Origin: Brevinematales bacterium
Lineage (GTDB): Bacteria; Spirochaetota; Brevinematia; Brevinematales; Thermospiraceae
DNA length: 64,000 bases
NCBI GenBank assembly: GCA_026417555.1
Contig: JAOADA010000003.1
Location: forward strand, 210,814 to 274,813
Direction: 5' to 3'
In this document: positions 49,097 through 58,510 of the stretch, piece by piece
Numbering within the stretch: position 1 is the stretch's first letter
Layout of the letters: each line of letters starts with the position of its first letter
Translations under genes and position numbers: made by a program
The notes under the pieces: model-generated
Told to the model about the DNA's origin: nothing
What the model saw: the letters and a program-made list of their open reading frames with translations, nothing else
Database searches by the model: none

Positions 49097-52000
49097 GTGA
49101 GAAAACACATCGTGTTTCTGTGTTGTCTTGGGCTTTGGCTGGGAGCCTCCCCTGCGAGAGGAACCGGAGAGGAAACCAACCTCTTTGAGGGAGAGGTTCT
49201 CTTCTGGCGCACCCCACGACAGCGCTCCTCCCTGGTGATCACCAATCAAAGAATCATCTCCAATGCCGACGTAATCGCTGGCATTACCAATTGGCGATTT
49301 TCCAATGAAACCGTGATTTTTGTCTTTTCTGATGCCTTTGAGGATCTTGTCCCTTTTGACCCCGTTGAGGCATGGGAGAAAGCCCTTGCAGAAATGATAT
49401 TCCCCTCGGACTGGTACCTCTTCCCCGTGGAAACCGCTTACCTCCGCTGGCAAAGAAGAAGCCTCCGAAAAGCAACTCTTGAACTCATCCCCGAAAGAGA
49501 CCTCATCAGTTTTTCTCCCCTGGTGTATGACAGTCTTGCTCAAGAAAAACGAAAGAGAGAGGGGCTTGCCGTAAAAGGAGAAACCAAACCTCTGGCATTT
49601 CGAGTAGAAGAATGGGAAAGTGAATTCGTCCTAAGTGGGTGGTTTGTCTTCCGAGTGGGATATGGTTGGGTGTGGAAGGATCCCTCTTTTTTGCAGCCGG
49701 TGGGGGGATGGAAGTCAGGCCTCGATATGGCCCAGAATCTTCGTTTTCATCTGATGGGAAGAATAGGAGAAAGGGTAAACGTCTCCCTCTCCCACCAATC
49801 AGACAATCCGGAGAATATTTATTCTCTTCAGTACAAGGCTCTCTCCAACGATAAAGGCGTAGTCCGAGAAGTCCTTCTTGGTAATGTGGGGATGCAGATA
49901 CCCCAAAAAAGTGCTCTCATCAGTAGCGAGGGGATACCTTCCCAAGGGGTGGGTGTCTTGGGACGTTTCCAGTGGGGAAAACTCTCCTGGCAGAGTCTTT
50001 TCCACCTCTCGGGAACTCAAAAAGGATATCGGCGTTTTGTGGGTTCCAAACAATACAAAACCATCACCATCCGAGACGTGCACTACCTCAAGCGACGGGT
50101 CTTTCTTTTGCCAGACACAGACATCGACATAGGAAGTGTCGAGGTTCTTGTCCAAACAAATGTAGCCTCCGACAGACGTATTGATGGTTTTTTTTATAAA
50201 AGACTTATTTTCATGCAGGACTATACCCTGGACCATCAACGGGGGGAATTGATTCTCTCATCATCTTTAAACCGGGACAAGAGGTTAGTGATTCGGTACA
50301 CCCATGGGGGAAATCTTTTCTCCAATCCAGCCGGAGTACCATGGCAGGGAAATGACGATACCACAGGAGAGGCTTTCCTTTACCTTTTTAGAGAGGACGA
50401 GCCCACAGCCCCTTATATGCATTACGGGGTATATGCCCTCGGCTCTCGTGGATTTGACCCAGGGAAGGGGTTTGATGTCCGCGTGGTCTATACAGCTAAC
50501 CCCAACATAGAAACTCCTTTCCAATTTGATAATTCAAGGTATCGGGTGAACCCCTCCGCAGGGTATCTCTGGTTTTTTGATCGGACACCTCTGCCTGGTC
50601 CCTCTTCACTCTATACAAATTATACGGATCCTTCAGAGAGTGACTCTTTGTATAGCCTCGTCTGTTCCTATTATGAACCAGTGGGAAGTTTTCAGTTGGA
50701 CTATAACGTCATCCCAGGAAGTGAAAGTGTCTTCATCAACGGCAGAAAACTCTCCTCATGGGAATACCTCATTGTTTCTGCCACAGGGGAGCTCATTCTC
50801 AATCAGATGAGTTCCCTTCAGGACAACGATGTCATTGAGGTTTTTTATGAATACAAACCTTTTTATGGTGCCGGAGTTCAACGCTTCAGCTGGGCTAACC
50901 GATGGGATTATCCTCTCTTCTCTTTTTGGAATATCGGAGGGACCTTCATCACCACGTTGGCTCAGAGAGGAGAAGAAGGGGCAAGACTCCCCCAGACACC
51001 CGATGGGATTCTTTTAGCAAGCGTAGACAACACCTTTGATATGGGAAATCTTTTAGGATGGGCAAACCAAAACAAGTGGACTATTCAACTCGAAGGGGCG
51101 ATGTCTGTGTATGACCCAAACACGGCGGGCATGGCTATTCTAGAAGACTTTGAGGGGATAACCGAAAGTTTCCAACTCTCCAAAAGTGAATACCGATGGA
51201 TTCTCTGCAGCCCTGTTACCAATATTCCTACAATCTCTCTTTCTAATCGGGCCAAACTCCTCTATCGCGACTACCGAGAATACAAACCTGATGGAAGTAG
51301 TAGCCTCATCCCGTATTCTTCACCCCCGTTTGCTGTCTATCCCTACACCAGCAAACCAGGCCCCTATATGGCTCTTGGGGGGCATCTCCCAGCCTCAGAG
51401 TACCCAAACGTTATCCAGAGTGTTCTTGTATGGGATTATGACTACAGCAGCGGGGTATGGGTGGGGGCCGTTTCCCCGCTAGCAAGTGGCCTCAGTGTGG
51501 ATCTCAGTCCCTATGATGAGATTGTCTTTTGGGCAAAAATAGAAACCGATGAGGATGGAAATGGAACCTTCGAGGAAAACACAAGTCATGAACTTGAGTT
51601 TTTTCTTGCTGTGGGCAATCTTCCTGAGGATAGTGACGGAGATGGAATCTTGGATGCTGAGACCAGTAGCCTTGATTTAGGATACCCTTTTCATGATCCT
51701 ACCAATGGTTCTCAAGTCACTCGCGTAGGTATTGGCCGTGGAGGAAAAGGGGATGGATTTATCCAAACCGAGGATCTCAATGCCAATGGTCTTCTCGATA
51801 TCACCGGCAACTGGATAATCCTTCCTTCAAGCGGCATCACTTCTCCCACAAACCTCAGGATAGAAGGAACAGGATGGCGAGAATACCGGATCCGTATTGA
51901 CCAACTCTCGTCCTCACAAGTACGAGCCCTTCAGCAAGCTACTGCTGTCGCCATTTACCTAAAACAGAAAAACGGCACCAAAGGCCGCGTGCTTATCGAC

Positions 52001-54745
52001 GGTATTACCTTCCAGAAAACCAAATGGCAGCGCCTCACATTAGACGGGCACAATATCTCCCCAAGAAACCAATGGAGAACAGGTATTTTGACCACCTTCT
52101 CAAGTGCTCAGTATCAAAAACACCGTTTTTACGACCCATGGGCAGAGGATCCAGACGCAAAAGAACGCTACACCACTTTTGAGAACCTCCACAAAATGCG
52201 GAGCAAGGCTGAAGCTCTCCAATACGAAGAGAAATCCCTCTCTCTCACCTATTCTCTGAGTAATATACCTTTTGATCCTTTCTCAGGAGAAGGTGGCAAA
52301 GAAGCCATGGTGTGGCAAACAATGACAGCTTCTCTCCCCCTCAGCACTTATGAACATCTCTCTTTTTATATCTTTGTCCCTTCCTTCACAGAAACTGGAG
52401 CCCCTCTCAAAACGGCTTTGGACACGTGGAACGACGAATATCTCCTCTTTGCGATTGGCTCCTCAACGAATGCCTTGTACCAATGGAGTATTCCCCTTCG
52501 AGATATTCCCAAAGATACCTGGCACAAAGTAACCCTCTCCCTCGCCTCCCTTCAACTCGCGATAAGAGAATATACCTATACCCCCACGAAACAAGGAAGC
52601 CCTTCTCTTCAAGACATAAAAACCATCGCCTATGGAATCAGAGTAGACGGAAGCGAAAGCACAAGCAAGGGCACTCTATGGATCAACGAAATTCATGTTT
52701 CAAACGATAGAATCGACACAGGATGGGCAACCCTAGCCACCACTACCCTCGATATCCGTCGTCCCCTCTGGATATGGAATGGGTATGAAATCTTCGGTCC
52801 CCTTCTTTTGGTAGGAAAAACAGAATGGCGATCAGACAATTTTCGCTCCTCCCTTGGCGTAACGAACGTCACTCGATCGGCTGATCTCAGACTGTACTCT
52901 GTGGATATTCAGTCCTCTTTTTTCCGCGTCATGGATTATAGACTCTATGGTTCCTGGTTGAGACAAAAAACCAGGACAAATGAAGCAGAGCTTCCCCTGG
53001 ATCAACAATTCCAATTTGAAAAAAATAACGGAGGTTTCACCCTTCGTTATAAAAGTAGTGCCTGGATTCCTGAGGTATTTCACTCCTACAATGAAGAAAC
53101 CCAATGGAGACATTTCTTTGTCTCCTCCCTCGGTCACACAACCCTTCTCCAGAACGGCTCCACTCGCTGGACATTGCGAGAAAAACTCCCATGGAATAGA
53201 ATATTCTCCCACCAGATTGATCTTGCGTATGAACATGCCGCTACCCTTGATCTAGGCTTCTCTCAAGCCACTAAGAACCTTCTCTCTAATCGAAACCATA
53301 CCTTTTCAAGACAAAAGATCTTCTCTCTTTCCCTGTCTCAAACGACAGGCCCCCTTGTTCTTTTGGCAGGATTGAGCAAAACCCAACAAAAGTATAGGGC
53401 CTATACTGATATCGCTACTCTCACAGAGGGAGCAACCCTCTTTCAAGAGGCAGGTCGAAGTGGGGAAAGATACGTTTGGATACAACAAGGGCTCATCGAG
53501 GGATTCAATTGGAATGATCCCTTCTGGCAAAAAGACAACGAATCCTATCTCGTTGGTCTTCAACTTGACAAACCTTGGCCTTGGATCTTCAGTGAAAACA
53601 AAGCCTCCTGGAACAGAAATCGAGAAGCCTTCACCTATACCGCTTCGGGAAATCTTCTTTTCTTCCAAACCACCCACAGTCTCACAAACCAATGGGCTCT
53701 TAACCTCTACCCTCGCTGGTTTTTCCTCGATACATTAGGTGTCTCTCTCCAAAGGCAAGCAAGACTCTGGTACCAATCCAACCAAGATCCTCTCCTCTAT
53801 CAGGACATCTTTCTCCAAACAGGGAGAATATATATCTCACCACCCTGGGAATACAGTACCTTTTGGCTGGTGCCAGCCCGATCAAACACCCTTGTTTTTG
53901 TCTCTGAGTATACCAATCTCACAGGAAGCCAGCACTCCCTCGAAGAGGCATGGCGATGGGAATGGATCCTTCCCCGTTATGAAAATCTTTGGGACATATT
54001 CCTTCCAAAGCGCTACCGGTACCAGACCACCCTCACCACCTCTCGCGTTGACTTTGGTTACACCCAAGTATTTTCTCACAGTTTTGGGACCCTGTCAGAA
54101 TTTTCCTGGGGACGTTTCTGGACCAATCTCAGCGTGTACCAGATAAACCCTCTTCAACTGGATCTTTCCCTTTCCTGGACAGAAAACTATCTCACAAGAA
54201 TTCTTACTTCTGGGAGGTCCTTGACCCTCAGACAAACCGTCTTTTTCCTGAGGGATGTAAGCCTCACCACAAGTTATGCCTACCAATGGAACCAGGAAGA
54301 CAGAATATCCAACTGGTATGCCTTTGAAACCAACTATGGGTTCCCTCTACGCGACAGTAGCCTCGCCCTCAAAACCACAACAAAACACACGATAGGATTT
54401 CTTCTCACATGGAATATCCTTGACTTCAAAGAGCTCAATCTCCTCGGCTGGAGGATCAACCTCAGAGGCTCTACCCTTCAAAACACAGAAAACCTTTCCC
54501 TTTCCTGGGGATCCACCCTCTATGACAGACCTCTCTTCGCTCCCTTTGTTGAACCCATATATGAGGTTTCTTTTGAGCACTCCTCTCGCTACCAGTTCAC
54601 TGACTATATTACCGGGACTCTGATCCTCAAACTCCTTAATCACCAATATCGAGAAGTGGTAGTCATCGCAGGAGAGAGGGTAGAAAAACCATTTGAAAGG
54701 GCTTGGGGGGTATATGCTGCCTTTGATCTGGGAATCAAGTTCTAA
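49097..54745 (+). CDS. Giant SprA-like outer-membrane protein (type IX translocon homologue)
   Basis: The 1882-residue product has a signal peptide (RKHIVFLCCLGLWLGASPAR) and long stretches of alternating polar and aromatic strands typical of a very large beta barrel, ending in phenylalanine (DLGIKF). Several blocks match SprA, the translocon of the Bacteroidota type IX secretion system: LLGNVGMQIPQKSALISSEG then FQWGKLSWQSLF near residue 262, AILEDFEGITESFQL near 680 (SprA has a DDFEGS block), and GTLWINEIHVSNDRIDTGWA near 1193 (SprA has a WVNELRL block). It is shorter than typical SprA (about 2300-2500). The GTG after AGGGG is chosen because an upstream ATG lies inside tRNA-Gly. No other type IX gene is seen here. 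Confidence 0.78.
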   Translation: MRKHIVFLCCLGLWLGASPARGTGEETNLFEGEVLFWRTPRQRSSLVITNQRIISNADVIAGITNWRFSNETVIFVFSDAFEDLVPFDPVEAWEKALAEMIFPSDWYLFPVETAYLRWQRRSLRKATLELIPERDLISFSPLVYDSLAQEKRKREGLAVKGETKPLAFRVEEWESEFVLSGWFVFRVGYGWVWKDPSFLQPVGGWKSGLDMAQNLRFHLMGRIGERVNVSLSHQSDNPENIYSLQYKALSNDKGVVREVLLGNVGMQIPQKSALISSEGIPSQGVGVLGRFQWGKLSWQSLFHLSGTQKGYRRFVGSKQYKTITIRDVHYLKRRVFLLPDTDIDIGSVEVLVQTNVASDRRIDGFFYKRLIFMQDYTLDHQRGELILSSSLNRDKRLVIRYTHGGNLFSNPAGVPWQGNDDTTGEAFLYLFREDEPTAPYMHYGVYALGSRGFDPGKGFDVRVVYTANPNIETPFQFDNSRYRVNPSAGYLWFFDRTPLPGPSSLYTNYTDPSESDSLYSLVCSYYEPVGSFQLDYNVIPGSESVFINGRKLSSWEYLIVSATGELILNQMSSLQDNDVIEVFYEYKPFYGAGVQRFSWANRWDYPLFSFWNIGGTFITTLAQRGEEGARLPQTPDGILLASVDNTFDMGNLLGWANQNKWTIQLEGAMSVYDPNTAGMAILEDFEGITESFQLSKSEYRWILCSPVTNIPTISLSNRAKLLYRDYREYKPDGSSSLIPYSSPPFAVYPYTSKPGPYMALGGHLPASEYPNVIQSVLVWDYDYSSGVWVGAVSPLASGLSVDLSPYDEIVFWAKIETDEDGNGTFEENTSHELEFFLAVGNLPEDSDGDGILDAETSSLDLGYPFHDPTNGSQVTRVGIGRGGKGDGFIQTEDLNANGLLDITGNWIILPSSGITSPTNLRIEGTGWREYRIRIDQLSSSQVRALQQATAVAIYLKQKNGTKGRVLIDGITFQKTKWQRLTLDGHNISPRNQWRTGILTTFSSAQYQKHRFYDPWAEDPDAKERYTTFENLHKMRSKAEALQYEEKSLSLTYSLSNIPFDPFSGEGGKEAMVWQTMTASLPLSTYEHLSFYIFVPSFTETGAPLKTALDTWNDEYLLFAIGSSTNALYQWSIPLRDIPKDTWHKVTLSLASLQLAIREYTYTPTKQGSPSLQDIKTIAYGIRVDGSESTSKGTLWINEIHVSNDRIDTGWATLATTTLDIRRPLWIWNGYEIFGPLLLVGKTEWRSDNFRSSLGVTNVTRSADLRLYSVDIQSSFFRVMDYRLYGSWLRQKTRTNEAELPLDQQFQFEKNNGGFTLRYKSSAWIPEVFHSYNEETQWRHFFVSSLGHTTLLQNGSTRWTLREKLPWNRIFSHQIDLAYEHAATLDLGFSQATKNLLSNRNHTFSRQKIFSLSLSQTTGPLVLLAGLSKTQQKYRAYTDIATLTEGATLFQEAGRSGERYVWIQQGLIEGFNWNDPFWQKDNESYLVGLQLDKPWPWIFSENKASWNRNREAFTYTASGNLLFFQTTHSLTNQWALNLYPRWFFLDTLGVSLQRQARLWYQSNQDPLLYQDIFLQTGRIYISPPWEYSTFWLVPARSNTLVFVSEYTNLTGSQHSLEEAWRWEWILPRYENLWDIFLPKRYRYQTTLTTSRVDFGYTQVFSHSFGTLSEFSWGRFWTNLSVYQINPLQLDLSLSWTENYLTRILTSGRSLTLRQTVFFLRDVSLTTSYAYQWNQEDRISNWYAFETNYGFPLRDSSLALKTTTKHTIGFLLTWNILDFKELNLLGWRINLRGSTLQNTENLSLSWGSTLYDRPLFAPFVEPIYEVSFEHSSRYQFTDYITGTLILKLLNHQYREVVVIAGERVEKPFERAWGVYAAFDLGIKF

Positions 54746-54779
54746 AAAGCCAAAAGAAAAAATACTCTTTTGCGCTTTT
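54745..54779. terminator. Bidirectional terminator, SprA-like gene and tRNA-Leu
   Basis: AAAAG-cCAAAAGA pairs with TCTTTTG-cgCTTTT around an eight-base loop. A T-run ends the hairpin on both strands, so it can stop both converging transcripts. Confidence 0.6.
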
Positions 54780-54803
54780 CTCAGCCTACCCAAAAATAAC
54801 ACA

Positions 54804-54888
54804 TGCCGGGGACGGGACTCGAACCCACACAGGCTGAACACCCACTAGAACCTGAATCTAGCGCGTCTACCAATTCCGCCACCCCGGC
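54804..54888 (-). tRNA. tRNA-Leu (CAG)
   Basis: Acceptor GCCGGGG pairs with CCCCGGC. The anticodon stem CTAGA/TCTAG encloses TTCAGGT with CAG at the centre. A long variable arm (class II tRNA) and T-loop TTCGAGT are present; 85 bases. Confidence 0.95.
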
Positions 54889-54901
54889 ATCTCAGGTATA
54901 T

Positions 54902-54930
54902 ATCATAACACAAAACAAAGCCGTTGTCAA
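54902..54930 (-). promoter_or_regulatory. tRNA-Leu promoter
   Basis: Perfect TTGACA and TATGAT are 17 bp apart on the minus strand, 13 bases before the tRNA. Confidence 0.7.
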
Positions 54931-55321
54931 GGAAAAAGCCAACCTGGACAAAAGGGGACATGAAAAAGACAAGGTGGAGAAGCTATCACGATGTTTCAGC
55001 CAAAAACACGTTCCTGAGAAAACCCACAGTACTCTTTCACCACATGATCTCTGCTCTTCTCTGGAAAACCACAGTTTCGCTGAAACACAATAATAAGGCA
55101 TGAAGACACCAGCAAGGACGAGACATGCCCCTTTTTTTCATAAAAAGAGAAAAATCCTCAGAACAAAGAACCACCCAAGAGATTTTCCTAAAATGCTGAG
55201 ACACACAAAAGATCAAGCCATCCCTACTCTGAAATCGTTCCCCTTTCGAGAAAAGGACACCGTAAAGAAAATAACCCACAACTAAAAAAAGCAGTCTGCA
55301 CAAAAACAGCTTCCAAAAAAA
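54931..55321. other. Gene-poor spacer between tRNA-Leu and speA
   Basis: I see no gene with codon structure or a ribosome site here. The spacer holds one exact 19-base repeat (54982-55000) and a much poorer copy of its right half in reverse (GCTGAAACA at 55079-55087). The plus strand is rich in A. Confidence 0.6.
54982..55000 (+). repeat. Dispersed 19-base repeat, copy A (exact)
   Basis: GCTATCACGATGTTTCAGC, identical to copies C and D. Flanking bases are not shared beyond one or two positions. Confidence 0.8.
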
Positions 55322-55350
55322 TTGACATATTTTCCTATCTGCTCTACAAT
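55322..55350 (+). promoter_or_regulatory. Promoter of the polyamine operon
   Basis: Perfect TTGACA and TACAAT are 17 bp apart, 31 bases before the chosen speA start. Confidence 0.75.
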
Positions 55351-55381
55351 AATGTCCACTCGAGAGCGGGGAGGATGGTTC

Positions 55382-57304
55382 ATGGTACGAAAGGAACCCC
55401 TAGAGCGTTGGTCAGTAGAAAAATCAGCCGAGCTCTATAACATCCGGAGTTGGAGTGCCGGATACTTTGATATCAACGAAAAGGGAGAAGTCGTCTATCA
55501 ATACAAAACCCGGCAAGGGACCATCCAGACAAGCCTCATGGACATCATCCGAGGTATTCGGGCGAGGGGACTCAGTTTCCCTGTTCTTCTCCGTATCAGT
55601 AACATTCTCGATTCCCAGATCACACTCCTCCACGAGAGTTTCCGCAAAGCTATCCAGGCTTTTGGTTACAAAGGACGATATCAAGGTGTTTTCCCTATCA
55701 AGGTTAACCAACAGCAACAAGTCCTTGAAGAGGTGAGTGAGTTTGGAAGTCGGTACCATCATGGCTTTGAAGCAGGAAGCAAGGCAGAACTCCTTGCCGC
55801 CCTTGCTTTTCTCAAGGATCCTGAAGCCATCATTGTGTGCAATGGTTATAAAGATAGTGAGTTTATCGATCTTGGGCTTTACGCCACCAAGTTGGGGTAT
55901 CGCTGTATCTTTGTTATAGAAATGCCAAGTGAAGCCGATCTCATCCTTGAGCGATCACGGCTCCTTGGTGTGGAACCCTGGCTCGGTGTACGGATCAAAC
56001 TTTCTAGCAAAGCAAGCGGACACTGGACAGAATCTGGGGGAGACAGAAGTATCTTCGGCCTCAGTCTCCCCGAAGTTGTCGAGCTCGTAGATAAACTCAA
56101 AAAAGAAAACACGCTGGGATGGCTACGGCTTCTCCATTACCACGTGGGATCCCAAATCCCCAATATCCGAGATATCCGCTCAGCGGTTCAGGAGGCCACC
56201 AGGGTATATGTGGGGCTTGTTTCTGAAGGAGCCCCCATGGGATATGTGGATTTTGGTGGAGGACTTGCTGTTGACTACGATGGATCTCAAACAAACTATC
56301 ACTCCAGTCGAAACTACACTGTTGAAGAGTACTGTGCTGACATTGTCGAAACAGTGATGAGTATCGTGGATGAACACCAAATTACTCATCCCACGATTGT
56401 AACAGAATCTGGCCGTTTTCTCGTTGCGTATTACTCTGTATTGGTCTTCAATATTTTGGATGTGACACGTTTTACCCCCGCTCCTCCCCCTCAAACCCTG
56501 CCAGAAGGTACCCACGAGCTCACCCAAAATCTTTTTGAAACCTATCAAAAGCTCTCTCTCAAGAACCTCCAGGAAAGTATCAACGACGCTATTTATTATA
56601 GAGACCAGATCAGGGATATCTTCAAACATGGAGACATCTCTCTTCGGGAACGTGCCCTCGCTGAAAACATCTTCTGGAATATTGTCTCTATTGTGAGTGA
56701 AAAATCCCGTGGGATGAAAAAAATCCCTGTAGAGATAGAGGGAATCGAGGTGGCCCTTTCCGACATTTATTACGGAAACTTTAGTGTTTTCCAATCACTC
56801 CCTGATACCTGGGCAATTGACCAAGTTTTTCCTGTGATGCCTCTTCATCGCCTTGATACTATGCCAACCCGAGAGGCTATTATCTCGGATATTACCTGTG
56901 ATAGTGACGGAAAACTTGACCATTTTATTGACCCCCATGGGGAGAAACTTACTCTCCCTCTTCACGAACTCAGGGGAGATGAAGAATACTATATAGGGGT
57001 TTTTCTGGTTGGCGCCTATCAAGAAACCCTGGGAGATCTCCATAACCTTCTGGGAGATACCAACGTCGTTACCGTTCGGGTCAACGAGGATGGGAGTTAC
57101 AACTTTGTTTCAGAAATTGAAGGGGACTCTGTGGCAGACGTCCTCTCCTATGTTGAATATGACATCAAATACATTCGACGAAGATTTCGGGAAATCGCTG
57201 AAAAAGCCGTTTCTGAGAACCGCATCAGTGTTCAAGAGCGTGCCTCTATTCTCAAAGCCTTAGAAGACGGACTTGACGGCTACACCTATTACGAAAAAGA
57301 CTAA
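55382..57304 (+). CDS. speA: Biosynthetic arginine decarboxylase
   Basis: SpeA is a PLP-dependent alanine-racemase-fold enzyme that converts arginine to agmatine and CO2. The 640 residues match the E. coli length (658). The PLP lysine motif GVFPIKVNQQQ is near residue 105. HYHVGSQIPN, GYVDFGGGLAVDYDG and TESGRFLVAYYSVLVF are typical of the biosynthetic type, and the C-terminal part has the family-specific long insertion and tail. The ATG after GGGAGGA is chosen; two ATGs further upstream overlap the promoter. It is first in an operon with carboxynorspermidine synthase (15 bases on) and decarboxylase. Confidence 0.95.
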   Translation: MVRKEPLERWSVEKSAELYNIRSWSAGYFDINEKGEVVYQYKTRQGTIQTSLMDIIRGIRARGLSFPVLLRISNILDSQITLLHESFRKAIQAFGYKGRYQGVFPIKVNQQQQVLEEVSEFGSRYHHGFEAGSKAELLAALAFLKDPEAIIVCNGYKDSEFIDLGLYATKLGYRCIFVIEMPSEADLILERSRLLGVEPWLGVRIKLSSKASGHWTESGGDRSIFGLSLPEVVELVDKLKKENTLGWLRLLHYHVGSQIPNIRDIRSAVQEATRVYVGLVSEGAPMGYVDFGGGLAVDYDGSQTNYHSSRNYTVEEYCADIVETVMSIVDEHQITHPTIVTESGRFLVAYYSVLVFNILDVTRFTPAPPPQTLPEGTHELTQNLFETYQKLSLKNLQESINDAIYYRDQIRDIFKHGDISLRERALAENIFWNIVSIVSEKSRGMKKIPVEIEGIEVALSDIYYGNFSVFQSLPDTWAIDQVFPVMPLHRLDTMPTREAIISDITCDSDGKLDHFIDPHGEKLTLPLHELRGDEEYYIGVFLVGAYQETLGDLHNLLGDTNVVTVRVNEDGSYNFVSEIEGDSVADVLSYVEYDIKYIRRRFREIAEKAVSENRISVQERASILKALEDGLDGYTYYEKD

Positions 57305-57319
57305 AAGGAGGGAAACCGT

Positions 57320-58510
57320 ATGGCAAGAGTCATGATTATTGGCGCTGGTGGTGTAGGACAGGTGGTCGCGCATAAGTGTGCTCAAGTTCCTGAGGTGTTT
57401 CATGATATTTTGCTTGCCAGCCGCACGAAATCCAAGTGCGACAAGATTGCTGCCCGTATCCAAGAAAAATATGGACGAAAGATTCAAACTGCCTCCCTTG
57501 ATGCCGATAAACCCAAAAACACCATAAAACTCATAAAAAAATTCAGACCAGATATGGTGATCAACGTTGCCCTTCCCTACCAGGATCTTCCCATCATGGA
57601 TGCCTGTCTTGCCACAAAAACGCATTATCTCGATACGGCAAACTATGAACCGAAAGATGTCGCTAAATTTGAATACAAATGGCAATGGGCCTATCATGAG
57701 AGGTTCAAAGAAGCAGGTATCATGGCCGTCCTTGGGTGTGGTTTTGACCCAGGTATGACCAATATTTACACGGCGTATATGAAGAAACACTACTTCAAAA
57801 AAATGAAATATGTGGATATCGTGGACTGCAATGCGGGTGATCATGGAAAGGCCTTTGCTACCAACTTCAATCCAGAAATCAACATCCGAGAAATCACCCA
57901 GAATGGACGCTACTACGAAAACGGCGAATGGAAAGAAATCCCTCCGATGTCTGTCCACAAACCTATTGACTATCCTGGTGTCGGTCCGAGAGAAAGTTAT
58001 CTTCTTTTTCACGAAGAACTTGAGTCTCTTGTCAAAAATTTTCCTGAAATTGAACGTATACGCTTTTGGATGACCTTTTCAGAAAACTATCTCACTCACC
58101 TCCGAGTTCTTCAAAACGTGGGGCTCACAAGCATCACCCCTATTGTTTTTCAGGGAAAAAAGATTGTTCCCCTTGAGTTTCTCAAGGCACTTCTCCCAGA
58201 ACCAGCCTCTCTCGGAGAAAACTACAAAGGCAAAACTGTGATTGGGGTTCAAATCGAAGGAGAGGGATACTCCGGAACAACAGAACGCCGTTTCATTTAC
58301 AATATCTGTGACCACGCTGAAAGTTACAAGGAAACAGGGACTCAAGCTGTGGCTTACACCACTGGTGTACCAGCTATGGTAGGCGCCATGATGGTCCTCA
58401 CTGGGGTATGGAAAGGAGCTGGAGTCTTCAATGTCGAAGAGTTTGATCCTGATCCCTTTATGGAAAAAATTGGGCAGTATGGACTTCCATGGCAAGAAAG
58501 CACGTTCTGA
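57320..58510 (+). CDS. Carboxynorspermidine/carboxyspermidine synthase (dehydrogenase)
   Basis: The family (saccharopine dehydrogenase-like, Lys1 group) reductively condenses L-aspartate semialdehyde with a diamine, using NADPH, to give carboxyspermidine or carboxynorspermidine. The 396 residues have the nucleotide site VMIIGAGGVGQVVAHKCAQV, GCGFDPGMTNIYTAY and DHGKAFATNFNPEINIREIT, all characteristic. A strong AAGGAGG precedes the ATG. Its place directly after speA, with no agmatinase or AguA/AguB, leaves the diamine source open; an agmatine-accepting variant (making carboxyaminopropylagmatine) is possible. Confidence 0.92.
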   Translation: MARVMIIGAGGVGQVVAHKCAQVPEVFHDILLASRTKSKCDKIAARIQEKYGRKIQTASLDADKPKNTIKLIKKFRPDMVINVALPYQDLPIMDACLATKTHYLDTANYEPKDVAKFEYKWQWAYHERFKEAGIMAVLGCGFDPGMTNIYTAYMKKHYFKKMKYVDIVDCNAGDHGKAFATNFNPEINIREITQNGRYYENGEWKEIPPMSVHKPIDYPGVGPRESYLLFHEELESLVKNFPEIERIRFWMTFSENYLTHLRVLQNVGLTSITPIVFQGKKIVPLEFLKALLPEPASLGENYKGKTVIGVQIEGEGYSGTTERRFIYNICDHAESYKETGTQAVAYTTGVPAMVGAMMVLTGVWKGAGVFNVEEFDPDPFMEKIGQYGLPWQESTF

